64,000 nt of DNA, taken from NCBI GenBank assembly GCA_020634855.1, contig JACKAU010000003.1:868001-932000 (forward strand). The letters are read 5' to 3'. The translations under genes and the position numbers were made by a program. The notes beneath the pieces are model-generated. The model was not told the origin of the DNA and searched no databases. It saw nothing but the letters and a program-made list of their open reading frames with translations. Within the stretch, counting starts at the first letter, position 1. Each line of letters starts with the position of its first letter. Below, piece by piece: positions 53,201-61,701 of this stretch. The stretch is from Anaerolineales bacterium. GTDB taxonomy: Bacteria > Chloroflexota > Anaerolineae > 4572-78 > J111.

Positions 53201-56200
53201 GGAGAATGATAGTTTTACAGTTCAGGAAGATGGCAATACGACCTTACCGGTGTTAAGTAATGATGACGATATTGAGGGAGATACACTTAACGTTGCCTCG
53301 GTGACGGATCCGGCTAATGGCAATGCCACAAACAACGGCACAAACGTGAGTTACGCGCCGGATGCCGATTACTGTGGCCCGGATAGTTTCAGTTACACCG
53401 TGAGCGACGGGATAACCAATGGCAACACGGCCACGGTTGACATCACGGTTGAGTGTGCTAACGATGCGCCGGTCGCCAATGATGACAATGTAACCACCGG
53501 TGAAGACACCCCGGTTAACATCACCCTGACAGCCGACGATGCGGATGACGACCCGCTATCCTATGCCGTTGTGGACGAACCGACAAACGGCGCGCTCAGC
53601 GGCACGCCGCCCAACCTGACCTACACCCCCAACTCCGGCTACACCGGCCCGGACAGCTTCACCTTCCAAGCTAACGACGGCACGGTAAACTCCAACATTG
53701 CCACGATAAATATCGCGATTACCTCCGAACCGGTCGCTCTCATTGAGTTCGGGACCGTCACGGTCGGCGGCAATCCGGTGACCGTCAACCTGGACAACAC
53801 CTACGTCAGCCCGGTTGTGGTCGCCTCGGCTCAGTACAACAACAATTCCATCCCGATCGTGGTTCGGGTTAGCAACGTCGGCCCCACTAGCTTCGACGTC
53901 CGCTTGCAGAATCCTTCAGATAGTACCATAGCCGCCGAGACCGTCAGCTATCTGGTGGTCGAAGAAGGCGTCTGGACCATCGACGGCGTGAACTTCGAGG
54001 CCCAAACCTACCTCTCGACCGTCACCGACTCAGACAGCAGTTGGGTTGGCCAAGCCCAGAGCTACGGCCAGAGCTACAGCAACCCGGTGGTGCTCGGTCA
54101 GGTGATGAGTGAGAATGATGCCGACTGGTCGGTCTTCTGGAGCCAGGGCAGCAGCCGAGCCAACCCACCGTCGTCCACGGTTCTGACCACCGGCAAGATG
54201 GTCGGCGAGGACTCCGACACAACCCGCTCTAATGAAACCATCGGCTTCATCGTCTTCGAAGCCGGTCACGGCACCATCAACGGGGTCGAGTTCGAGGCGT
54301 TTGTCGGGCCTAACACGATCCAGGGTGTGGGCAACTCCCCGCCGTATGCCTACAGCTTTGACACCAACTTTGCAACCGCACCTGACACAGCCGTGACCAC
54401 TATGGCCGGCGTCGATGGTCCCAACGGCGGATGGGCGCAGACGCATGGTTCGACGCTAGCTACCGCCACCAGTCTGTTCCTCTCCATCGACGAGGATCAG
54501 GTTGGTGACAGCGAACGTAACCACATCGCCGAGGAAGTAGCCTACATTGCCTTCGGCGGCATCGCCAACACCCCACCGTTAGCGGTCAATGACAGTGTGA
54601 CGACAGATGAAGACACACCAGTGACGATTGACGTGCTAGACAATGACAGTGATGATGATGGCGACACGCTGACCATTGCTGCCGTCACCCAACCTACCAA
54701 CGGCAACGTCACCAATAACACAATCGATGTAACCTACACTCCGGCTGCTGACTACTGCGGGTCGGACAGTTTTGGTTACACCGCGAACGACGGCAACAAC
54801 GGCAGCGACACGGCCACAGTCAATATCACGGTGACCTGTACCAACGACGCCCCGGTGGCAGATGATCAAAATGTAAGTACGGAGCAAGACACGCCCGTAA
54901 ATATCACCCTGACCGGCTCAGACATAGATGGCGACGGGCTGACCTACGCAGTCGTCGATGGACCCACTAACGGTGTCCTCAGCGGTAGTGGCGCAAACCA
55001 AACCTACACACCCACCCCCAGTTTCATCGGTACCGACAGCTTTACCTTCCAGGCTAATGACGGGACAACAGACTCCAATCTCGCCACGGTAACGATCCAA
55101 GTTACAGCGGGCAACGTCCCGCCCACTGCCGACGCCGGTGCGGATCAGATCCGTACTTTGGCAGTTGGTCAGACCACGATCAATGTTACCCTTGATGGGT
55201 CAACTTCATCCGACCCCGACGGCACCGTGACAACCTACACCTGGACCGGCACCCCGGATCCTGACGACGTGGCTGCTCCTGAAGTCACTCTGGGCGTAGG
55301 CGTTCACGTCTTCACCCTGGTTGTCACCGACGACGATGGCGCTGGTTCCGACCCCGACACTGTAACCATCACCGTCAACGAGGCCACCAACCAAGCACCC
55401 GTGGCCGACGCCGGGCCGGACCAGAACCTCACCCTGGCAGATGGCCAGACCACAATTAATGTTACGCTCGATGGATCAGTTTCAAGCGATCTCGACGGTA
55501 CAGTGACAACCTACACCTGGACCGGCAGTCCAGACCCAGCCGATGTAGTCGCTCCTGAAGTTACTCTAGGTACAGGGACACACGTATTCACCCTAGTCGT
55601 CACCGACGACGATGGCGCTGACTCTGACCCCGACACCGTAACCATCACCGTCAATGAGGCCGCCAACCAAGCGCCGGTAGCTGACGCCGGACCAGACCAG
55701 ATCCATACTCTGGCAAATGGTCAGACAACGATCAATGTTACCCTTGATGGGGCAGCTTCGTTCGATCCCGACGGCACAGTCACAACCTTCACCTGGACCG
55801 GCAGCCCGAACCCTGACGATGTAGTTTCTCCTGAAGTTACTCTGGGGGCAGGTACATACGTCTTCACCTTGGTCGTTACTGATGACGATGGGACTGACTC
55901 GGATCCGGATACCGTGACCATCATCGTCAACGAAGATACATCTACACCCCCTAGCCATATCTATGTTAGTTCCGATAGAAACGGCGCTGCCCCTAGCTTC
56001 TCCTTTGCCGACGAAGATATCCTGGCCTTTAACCTCAATACCGAAGAGTGGTCGTTATACTTTGACGGCTCAGATGTAGGTTTGTCGGGAGTGGATCTCA
56101 CAGCCTTCTCCTATCTAGAGGATGGAAGTATCTTGATGAGTTTTGATACCTCCCAATTCATAAATGGCCTTGGCACAGTTGACGACTCGGATATTATCAG

Positions 56201-56798
56201 GTTCATTCCAACTTCACTAGGTTCTCAAACCACTGGCAGTGGTGAATTGTACTTCGACGGTTCTGATGTAGGTTTGACGAGCGACGACGAAGACATCGAT
56301 GCCATTGGCCTTACCCAGACAGGAGCATTGGTAATCAGTACCGTTGGGGACTTTGGGGTAACCGGTGTAAGTGGATCTGACGAAGATTTGATCATCTTCA
56401 CCCCCACCGGTTTAGGCCAAAACACCAGCGGTACGTGGGAACCTTATTTCGACGGCTCTGATGTTGATTTAACGCTCAACAGCGAGGATGTTAATGGCGC
56501 CTGGATCGATAATAACAGCGATATTTATCTGACCACAGAGGGCAACTACGCTGTACCAGGAATCACTGACGGTGGAGCGGACATCTTCATCTGTCAGCCT
56601 TCATCATTGGGAACGAACACAAACTGTACCTTCAATCTCTTCTGGCGTGGAACGGACCATGGTATTGGAAATCATGTACTTGATGCTTTCACGCTTGGCA
56701 ATGCACCGGCAGTTCAGCCTACTCTGGTGTCAGCATCACTTATAGGACCAGATGAAAAAGTCAACACAGCGATCTTCCTACCATTGATTAGAAAGTAG
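50286..56798 (+). CDS. Giant secreted metallophosphoesterase with cadherin-like and PKD repeats
   Basis: A 2170-residue protein. ATG 50286 follows AAGGGG. A signal peptide ends near residue 27. An FnIII-like purple-acid-phosphatase N-domain spans about 35-125. The calcineurin-type phosphatase spans about 130-430, with SDSHVN (140), LGDTF, MGNHEN (about 212), AHHMLGG and HGHDHQ (about 415), so the metal site is complete. Next are two InlB-like/Gly-rich modules (505-580 and 800-875) around a beta domain. Three cadherin-like Big_9 repeats follow (877-1145, APVANDD..TDEDTPVNITL). Then come a 280-residue H-lectin-like beta region and two more Big_9 repeats (1428-1610). Three PKD domains (1610-1882) and a C-terminal domain with three YFDGSDV blocks follow. 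It ends in FLPLIRK, a tail frequent in Chloroflexota secreted proteins. Its substrate is unknown. Confidence 0.85.
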   Translation: MTLKRLATLFSLLMLALFLNIGQSGAAPPQQGGITFSGSEFLGNPTDTSITINVVPDSNINIFYEYGTSSGVYTGQTATTAATAGEPHEVVITGLQPDTEYYYRMQYQIPPSGNLIARPEHSFHTARPAGSTYQFVITSDSHVNILLGVLSQWQTALDLIDADNPDFLIDLGDTFNMDGVNNAATADANYLFQRDPDILGRASGSVPMFFAMGNHENEEGWNFDDTNPQPIFGLRARKRYFPLPSPLTAPSFYTTNADPVEADDVSGGNSYIIGDDQYREDYYAWEWGDALFVVFDPFEYTMQNPYGASAGEGNDEVVGGDRWNWTLGVEQHQWLNDVLANSNAKYKFMFAHHMLGGTQNYVRGGAEAAHQFEWGGYNADGTTYGFDAQRPAAQGWIDPVRQMMIDYGVTAFFHGHDHQYVYEVRDGIVYQLVPAASQNTSNGFNSYISSPYAQQILPNSGYLRVTIAPNEALVEYVKSTGNNVGQVEFSYTMEPNDVTEPDHFVTATAGPNGTITPSGSVGVVAGANQSFTITPSSGYQIADVEVDNVSQGPISTYTFTNIQADHSIAATFVEAPPSSEVIVDGLASSNTAAANSSSISFAHTTGTGADRLTLVAVSWNNGSSEQEITSVTFTPTGGSAQNLNEVFNEQATTQPRNAAIYSLLNPASGQSGTVTVNFSGGVSNGIVAGAVNFAGVNQADPFGTPAGASNGSGSAPTVTLTGLGGDELIFDTVFQGAADVSQTLTAGSGQIQQWNDWISNTRAAASVEQATGSSVTMSWTAASSAVWVIAAVPINPAPLTGTTYELTIGTDGNGTTTPTAGTYTYAENTVVNISTSPNTNYEFDSWTGDVANPNSASTTVMMDGDKAVTANFTEIANSAPVANDDSVTTDEDTPVNITLTASDANNDPLTYAVVNEPTNGTLSGTPPNLTYTPNSNFNGSDSFTFTANDGEFDSNTATVDITVNAINDAPIAENDSFTVQEDGNTTLPVLSNDDDIEGDTLNVASVTDPANGNATNNGTNVSYAPDADYCGPDSFSYTVSDGITNGNTATVDITVECANDAPVANDDNVTTGEDTPVNITLTADDADDDPLSYAVVDEPTNGALSGTPPNLTYTPNSGYTGPDSFTFQANDGTVNSNIATINIAITSEPVALIEFGTVTVGGNPVTVNLDNTYVSPVVVASAQYNNNSIPIVVRVSNVGPTSFDVRLQNPSDSTIAAETVSYLVVEEGVWTIDGVNFEAQTYLSTVTDSDSSWVGQAQSYGQSYSNPVVLGQVMSENDADWSVFWSQGSSRANPPSSTVLTTGKMVGEDSDTTRSNETIGFIVFEAGHGTINGVEFEAFVGPNTIQGVGNSPPYAYSFDTNFATAPDTAVTTMAGVDGPNGGWAQTHGSTLATATSLFLSIDEDQVGDSERNHIAEEVAYIAFGGIANTPPLAVNDSVTTDEDTPVTIDVLDNDSDDDGDTLTIAAVTQPTNGNVTNNTIDVTYTPAADYCGSDSFGYTANDGNNGSDTATVNITVTCTNDAPVADDQNVSTEQDTPVNITLTGSDIDGDGLTYAVVDGPTNGVLSGSGANQTYTPTPSFIGTDSFTFQANDGTTDSNLATVTIQVTAGNVPPTADAGADQIRTLAVGQTTINVTLDGSTSSDPDGTVTTYTWTGTPDPDDVAAPEVTLGVGVHVFTLVVTDDDGAGSDPDTVTITVNEATNQAPVADAGPDQNLTLADGQTTINVTLDGSVSSDLDGTVTTYTWTGSPDPADVVAPEVTLGTGTHVFTLVVTDDDGADSDPDTVTITVNEAANQAPVADAGPDQIHTLANGQTTINVTLDGAASFDPDGTVTTFTWTGSPNPDDVVSPEVTLGAGTYVFTLVVTDDDGTDSDPDTVTIIVNEDTSTPPSHIYVSSDRNGAAPSFSFADEDILAFNLNTEEWSLYFDGSDVGLSGVDLTAFSYLEDGSILMSFDTSQFINGLGTVDDSDIIRFIPTSLGSQTTGSGELYFDGSDVGLTSDDEDIDAIGLTQTGALVISTVGDFGVTGVSGSDEDLIIFTPTGLGQNTSGTWEPYFDGSDVDLTLNSEDVNGAWIDNNSDIYLTTEGNYAVPGITDGGADIFICQPSSLGTNTNCTFNLFWRGTDHGIGNHVLDAFTLGNAPAVQPTLVSASLIGPDEKVNTAIFLPLIRK

Positions 56799-56841
56799 TT
56801 CCAACTATCCAACTCAGCAAATTGACATAGCTGGCAATACT

Positions 56842-56877
56842 AAACAGCCCCAGACAGATTAGAGTCTGGGGCTGTTT
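56842..56877 (+). terminator. Terminator after the giant phosphoesterase gene
   Basis: AAACAGCCCCAGAC and GTCTGGGGCTGTTT pair perfectly around an eight-base loop. The symmetrical A/T ends let it serve the convergent VOC gene as well. Confidence 0.88.
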
Positions 56878-56953
56878 ATAACTAAAGTAAATCTCAAATA
56901 AGGCATGATCATTTTCTTTGATGGCACCCGACCGTTTTTCAAACCTACTGCCC

Positions 56954-57373
56954 TTATTCATTATTATCATAGAGTTGAAACAACGTAATTTGCATGCCGT
57001 CGGGATCTTGCAGCCGCACATTATAATCGCCCCACGGGGTAACAACGGGAGGATGGACTAAGGTCGCGCCATGGGCGAGTAAGCGCTCCATCGCTGCTTT
57101 CAGGTCAGGTACTTGCAAAGCAAACCGGATGGGGCCGCTAACCCGTTGACCCGCTTCGAGTTGATCGATGGTCTGGGCTTGGGGTTCGTCAAAAATCTCC
57201 AGGGTCGCCCGGCCCATATCAAGAATAAGCGCCTGACCTTCACCATTATTCCAAATTTGGGCCGGTTCAATGCCCAGACCGGCGCAGTAGAATTTTACCA
57301 ACCGCTCATAATCACCGGTGGTAACAGCAACGCGCAGTTCGATAATAGGTGGGTTTTGGTTCGGTGTAGACAT
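56954..57373 (-). CDS. VOC-superfamily (glyoxalase/bleomycin-resistance-like) protein
   Basis: A 139-residue protein with the paired beta-alpha-beta-beta-beta modules of the vicinal oxygen chelate fold. The first module carries ELRVAVTTGDYERLVKFYCAGLG and ALILDMGRATLEIFD. The second carries IRFALQVPDLKAAMERLLAHGA and VRLQDPDGMQITLFQ. The usual metal-ligand positions (strand 1 His, final Glu) are not conserved here: strand 1 reads ELRVAV. It may therefore bind a ligand without catalysing glyoxalase chemistry. Its start is about 30 bp from the methyltransferase stop on the same strand. Confidence 0.85.
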   Translation of the reverse strand: MSTPNQNPPIIELRVAVTTGDYERLVKFYCAGLGIEPAQIWNNGEGQALILDMGRATLEIFDEPQAQTIDQLEAGQRVSGPIRFALQVPDLKAAMERLLAHGATLVHPPVVTPWGDYNVRLQDPDGMQITLFQLYDNNE

Positions 57374-57402
57374 AGGGTACTACTCCTTTTTTAGCCTTAT
57401 AA

Positions 57403-58311
57403 TTATAAAAGCGTTGTGAACACACCCAATTTGTAGAGGTGAGCCTCATTTTGGTCTATCGACTTTAACCAACTTTGGCGGGCTAGTTGGGGAGTACACG
57501 GCCCATACGAGAAGAGTTTAATTACCCTCTGTTGTGACTCTGCCAACAACTTATCCAGCACGGCTTGCAATAGTCTGCCCGCAAAGGGTGTATACATAAA
57601 GAAAACGGTTCCATCGGAAAAATCCGCGGTACGGGCGTCGGTATTAATGAATTCTACGCCGGATAGGTTGAGGTCCACCGCGCTCTCTCTGGCATAATCG
57701 CTATAAGCCGGCTCAAATTCGACCCCTTTAGCTGTAGCCCCCGTGAGTAGATGCACCAAGATAGGCACTTGGCCCAAGCCGGAACCCACGTCATAGAAAA
57801 TATCTTTTTCCGTAAGGTGGGCTTTCTCTACTAACTCTAAAATGATTCTAGCCGGAGTCTGTTGGTAATACACCATCTCCGGTTCTCTATCTTTTGTCTC
57901 CGTAGGGGCAGCCTGGCTGAGCAACAGACCATTGATAAACAGATCGAGACTGTCATAACCGATCTCATCTGGGGGTTGGCTACCACCGCTCGAGACACGC
58001 CCGACATATTGATCAATCAGGCTTTTGAAGACGGCTCCACGGCAACCACCGGCCTGGATGTCTGCCCGAAGTCGTCGAAACAAATTATTATTAATGTCTT
58101 CCAGGCGACGCTTGACGCGGTCCGCATACTGTTTCAGGGCGATCAGTTCGTCCGGGCGATTGATCGTATGAAGCAGTCCCTCAATCCGATCAATGACGTT
58201 GAACTCAAGATTGTCGATGGCATCTGCGCGACTGTTGAAGTTTGTTTCCTCGGAGAGTGCAGCATTCTGCTCGATGGCTTCAATGTCTAAGCGAATTTCG
58301 GAGATGTCCAT
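57403..58311 (-). CDS. Dot1-like SAM-dependent methyltransferase
   Basis: A 302-residue protein. Residues 1-125 are mostly helical and charged, with no known family. Residues 150-300 are a class I methyltransferase. ARIILELVEKAHLTEKDIFY leads into motif I (DVGSGLGQVPILVHLLTG), followed by GVEFEPAYSDYARESA and FINTDARTADFSDGTVFFM. The D(V)GSG.GQV motif and the E..P.Y region resemble the catalytic core of the eukaryotic histone methyltransferase DOT1. Bacterial relatives are usually unassigned. It probably methylates a protein or small molecule in the cytoplasm. It lies upstream of the VOC gene and may be co-transcribed. Confidence 0.75.
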   Translation of the reverse strand: MDISEIRLDIEAIEQNAALSEETNFNSRADAIDNLEFNVIDRIEGLLHTINRPDELIALKQYADRVKRRLEDINNNLFRRLRADIQAGGCRGAVFKSLIDQYVGRVSSGGSQPPDEIGYDSLDLFINGLLLSQAAPTETKDREPEMVYYQQTPARIILELVEKAHLTEKDIFYDVGSGLGQVPILVHLLTGATAKGVEFEPAYSDYARESAVDLNLSGVEFINTDARTADFSDGTVFFMYTPFAGRLLQAVLDKLLAESQQRVIKLFSYGPCTPQLARQSWLKSIDQNEAHLYKLGVFTTLL

Positions 58312-58538
58312 CTTTTGTTTAGTGAAAAGTATAAGGTTTGGCTAATATTGCGGTACATCATTTGGTAGGTCATATTTTTGTCAATGAGATTTATCTGGAC
58401 TTCGTACCACGCTTACGCTTGCTTCAATAGCGCTCTTTACGATCGATATCGATATTGTAACCGAAGAAACATCGATAACTAATTCGATGAAGCGACCAGC
58501 GCTTTGGATAATGAGAGCGAGTTAAGGCTTTTTCGCTC

Positions 58539-59723
58539 TCATTTTAAAAGCGCTGGTAGAAATCCGCCCACAAAGGCATCGCCCAGACCAACCGTGGTGG
58601 CATTTACCTGCTCAACCTGGGCGACCGGCACACAATAGATTTTATCGCCCAGTAGCCCATTTATGGCCTCGGCAAATGTGGCCCCTGCCTTATTAGGTGG
58701 AAGGCCTTCAACTTGTTTGTAATTTTCTACGGTGAAATCATCGCCGTAACGGAAGCGAGTCGTGGCCATCGTCACACCCCCTTTAAGGGCTTTTGAAAAC
58801 CTCGACGCATTTTCGCCATAAGCCAGCGCCCAATACCGGGAATGGACTACAATTATGGGAATAGAAATGAGTTCGTGAAAATCTGCTAGGGCTTCTTTGA
58901 TCTGAAGGGCATTTAGCAAATCTAGTTTTCTATCGACATAGTCTTGAAGTTCATCCTCATTGAGGCTGACAATTGTAATGTAGCTCGCTAAAGTCCGATA
59001 AATCAATTGGCTAAACCTTGGCTCGTAAAAACCCGCGTCCTCGCAATAGACCAACGCACCTTGGGGGAGTTTAGTCATGATTCTTGAAAGAGAGGCCAGC
59101 CTATCGCTCAGAAGCGCCTCGCTCTGCATGGCATTAAAACCTGAGATCAACAATACCTTGGCCTCCGTAATCAGGTTGGCAAAGTCCTCATTAAGATTCA
59201 TAATGATATTGTCAACATCATTATGATAGATAATCCGATTGGCCTGGTGGGTGCAGAGATCGATATCGCCGGCTTTCACGCAGGTATCTTGCCCAAATTG
59301 GACAATCAAATGCGGATACAAGCTGTCTTCAGTATTGCTACAAACGTAGGGACTATCCTGCGGAATCAATCTACGAACATCGTCATTGAGGGTGGCCAGA
59401 TGAAGCACCGAGGTATAGCCGAATTTCCGCATGGCTATGGCCGAGCGTACCGACGTTCCGCCAAGCGTGATTTTCTTTTCGAAGTTCTGCGAAAAATGCT
59501 CGATGATGGCCGACGAGGCGATAATTCGTTCGCCGCCGACGCCGGACTGCAAGAAACTGAGGATCGAGATCACCAAATCACGTTCGCTGTTGACAACGAT
59601 GTTGGTATCTAATTCATCACGATGGATGTTGTATTGGATGATCAGGTTCTCAAAAACCTGAGAGTCCCAGACGATCTCATAATCGATGTTGTTACCAAAT
59701 CCCAAGGCAATTTTTTCATTCAT
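58539..59723 (-). CDS. ADP-dependent phosphofructokinase/glucokinase-family protein
   Basis: A 394-residue ribokinase-fold protein of the ADP_PFK_GK type. Evidence is GFGNNIDYEIVWD at the N-terminus, KITLGGTSVRSAIAMRKFGY for sugar binding, KVLLISGFNAMQ, IVSLNEDELQDY, and the catalytic NATTVGLGDAFVGGF near the C-terminus with the Asp that acts as base. This group uses ADP instead of ATP in archaea and some bacteria. It is the last gene of an operon with a class II aldolase and sugar-type ABC transporter genes. Phosphorylation of an imported sugar or its derivative is the likely role. The donor and substrate are not determined. Confidence 0.75.
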   Translation of the reverse strand: MNEKIALGFGNNIDYEIVWDSQVFENLIIQYNIHRDELDTNIVVNSERDLVISILSFLQSGVGGERIIASSAIIEHFSQNFEKKITLGGTSVRSAIAMRKFGYTSVLHLATLNDDVRRLIPQDSPYVCSNTEDSLYPHLIVQFGQDTCVKAGDIDLCTHQANRIIYHNDVDNIIMNLNEDFANLITEAKVLLISGFNAMQSEALLSDRLASLSRIMTKLPQGALVYCEDAGFYEPRFSQLIYRTLASYITIVSLNEDELQDYVDRKLDLLNALQIKEALADFHELISIPIIVVHSRYWALAYGENASRFSKALKGGVTMATTRFRYGDDFTVENYKQVEGLPPNKAGATFAEAINGLLGDKIYCVPVAQVEQVNATTVGLGDAFVGGFLPALLK

Positions 59724-59735
59724 AGGTTCTATTTA

Positions 59736-59783
59736 ACAGACCCGGTGACGGGCACTGGCTAAAGCGCCGGTCACCGGGTCTGT
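59736..59783. repeat. Intra-operon hairpin with 14-bp stem
   Basis: ACAGACCCGGTGAC and GTCACCGGGTCTGT pair perfectly between the aldolase and kinase genes. There is no T run. It may stabilise or attenuate the message. Confidence 0.75.
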
Positions 59784-59811
59784 CCCTTTCATAAATAGTT
59801 TCCACCCTTGG

Positions 59812-60672
59812 TTAATATAGGGCTGCTTTATCGGTGGCATTAAACAGGTCAATTTTATAGCGAGCCACTTCTTTCATTGCTGCAATGCAAGGCGGGTAAA
59901 TGGAGTTCGGCTCTCGCAGCGTTGGATTGGATAGCACTTCACGGCACTTCTGGTAAAAAGCATCCTTGATGTCACTGGAAATATTGATCTTATTGATACC
60001 CAGTTTAACCGCCATCGCGATTTCTTCATCAGGGTTAGCCGAGCCGCCATGCAGCACCAACGGGATATCGACTCTGGAGGTGATCTCCTTCAGCAAGTCC
60101 AGTTTCAATTCGGGCTTCTTATCTTTCGGATAAATCCCGTGGGCGGTACCAACCGCCACCGCCAAGGTATCCACACCGGTGCCCTCAACAAACGTTTCAA
60201 CATCGTCGGGATTGACATAGATAATTTCTTCCGTACCGGCCTCCGCTTCGGGACCGGTGGTGCCAATGGTGCCCAACTCACCTTCCACTGACACATTGAC
60301 CGAGTGGGCCAGGTCCACGACCTTCTTACTAATGGCGATATTTTGCTCCAGCGGCAACAGCGACGCATCGATCATCACCGAGGTGAACCCGCACTGGATG
60401 GCTTCCATAATCTGGCCCATCGTCGAGCCGTGATCCAAATGGATGCAGACCGGAATCGACGTCTTGATCGCTTCTTCGATGGCTGACTTTATAAAGGAAG
60501 GTCGAACAAAGGACAACTCATCGGGATGAATGGCCAGGATAACCGGAGCGTTTTTTTCTTCAGAGGCTTCAATTACACCGGTTAGTAACATATTACTGCT
60601 AATATTAAAAGCCGGTACAGCGAAATGGTGGGTGTGGGCTACCGCCAACAGGTCTTTCATGTTCATTAACAT
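59812..60672 (-). CDS. Class II (ketose-bisphosphate) aldolase
   Basis: A 286-residue zinc aldolase of the FbaA/GatY type. Zinc ligands are visible as CIHLDHG, SVEGELGTIG, VAVGTAHGIYP and IPLVLHGGSA. The phosphate-binding loops are GGSANPDEE and NISSDI. The start has three closely spaced ATGs (60672, 60666, 60660); I give the first, and GGAGAA lies upstream. It would split a ketose-1,6-bisphosphate or similar to dihydroxyacetone phosphate and an aldehyde. The pairing with the kinase-family gene downstream and the ABC genes upstream makes a short sugar catabolic operon. Confidence 0.9.
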   Translation of the reverse strand: MLMNMKDLLAVAHTHHFAVPAFNISSNMLLTGVIEASEEKNAPVILAIHPDELSFVRPSFIKSAIEEAIKTSIPVCIHLDHGSTMGQIMEAIQCGFTSVMIDASLLPLEQNIAISKKVVDLAHSVNVSVEGELGTIGTTGPEAEAGTEEIIYVNPDDVETFVEGTGVDTLAVAVGTAHGIYPKDKKPELKLDLLKEITSRVDIPLVLHGGSANPDEEIAMAVKLGINKINISSDIKDAFYQKCREVLSNPTLREPNSIYPPCIAAMKEVARYKIDLFNATDKAALY

Positions 60673-60849
60673 AAAGGTGTATTCTCCATTTTAATAATGA
60701 TATTTATCTAGAGCGTTTAAGATATGAAAAACAGGTAACTTCCGCAACATCGAAGTATAGAGGTTAGGAGATTTTTAAGTCCATCTCCAATCTTCTGCCC
60801 GATCGCGCAAGCTATTTTATGACTGTTTATTAACAAGTTCAAGGCAGGT

Positions 60850-61701
60850 TTACCCTTTAACGGACCCTGCGGACATTCCGGCGATAAAGTAACGTTGGAA
60901 GATCAAGAACAAGATCAAGACCGGGAGAGAGCCAAGCACACTCATCGCCATCATCTGATTCCATTCATAAGAATGCTGACCCATCAGCAATTGGATGCCG
61001 ACGGGAACCGTTCGCATGTCGTTGGTTCTGGTCAAGGTGAGCGCGAACAAGAACTCATTCCAGGCCAGCATGAAGGTGTAAACACCGACGGAAACAATAC
61101 CGGGCAAAGAAATCGGCACGAGCACGCGCCATAAGGCAACAAAAGAGGTTCCACCATCGATCAACACGGCCTCATCCAGGTCTCGGGGCAGGGTGTTGAA
61201 ATAGCCGGTCATCATGATGATGGCATAGGGCAGGGTAAAAACCATGTAGGTTAGGATCAAGGCCCAATAGGTATTGTACAGCTTTAGCGCCACGATGAGA
61301 CCGAAGTAAGGAATCATTAACGTGATGGGCGGCACGGCCTGCACGCCGATAATGATTACATTCAAATGACTCTTGAATTTGAACTTATATCGGCTAAAAC
61401 TATAACCGCCCAAAATTCCCACAATCAACGTGAAAATCGTAACCATGGTCGAGATCAAATAACTGTTGAAAAAGAAACGCAACTGTTCCGGATTGGTTAG
61501 AACAGCGCGGTAGGCGTCAAGTGAGAATGATTCTGAAATCAGTCGGGGCGGATAGGCGAAGATCTCGGTATTGGATTTTAACGAGGATGAAAGCATCCAG
61601 AGCACGGGAAAGCCGGCAAAGAGCGCGCCTAACAGAAGCGCCACGAAGACCAATGCTTTCGTAATTCCGGTTTTGGTCGACTTCGTCATCATGTTATTCA
61701 T
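60850..61701 (-). CDS. Sugar ABC permease (MalG/UgpE-like)
   Basis: A 283-residue permease with six helices. ATG 61701 (MNNMMTKS) follows AGAGGG at six bases and overlaps the end of the upstream permease by eight bases; the frame's longer upstream part is rejected. Family marks: FPVLWMLSSSLKSNTEIF, GGYSFSRYKFKFK, the IMMTGYFNTLPRDLDEAVLIDG coupling motif, AWNEFLFALTLT and a C-terminus ending FIAGMSAGSVKG, typical of MalG-type subunits. It pairs with the MalF-like permease. Confidence 0.92.
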   Translation of the reverse strand: MNNMMTKSTKTGITKALVFVALLLGALFAGFPVLWMLSSSLKSNTEIFAYPPRLISESFSLDAYRAVLTNPEQLRFFFNSYLISTMVTIFTLIVGILGGYSFSRYKFKFKSHLNVIIIGVQAVPPITLMIPYFGLIVALKLYNTYWALILTYMVFTLPYAIIMMTGYFNTLPRDLDEAVLIDGGTSFVALWRVLVPISLPGIVSVGVYTFMLAWNEFLFALTLTRTNDMRTVPVGIQLLMGQHSYEWNQMMAMSVLGSLPVLILFLIFQRYFIAGMSAGSVKG

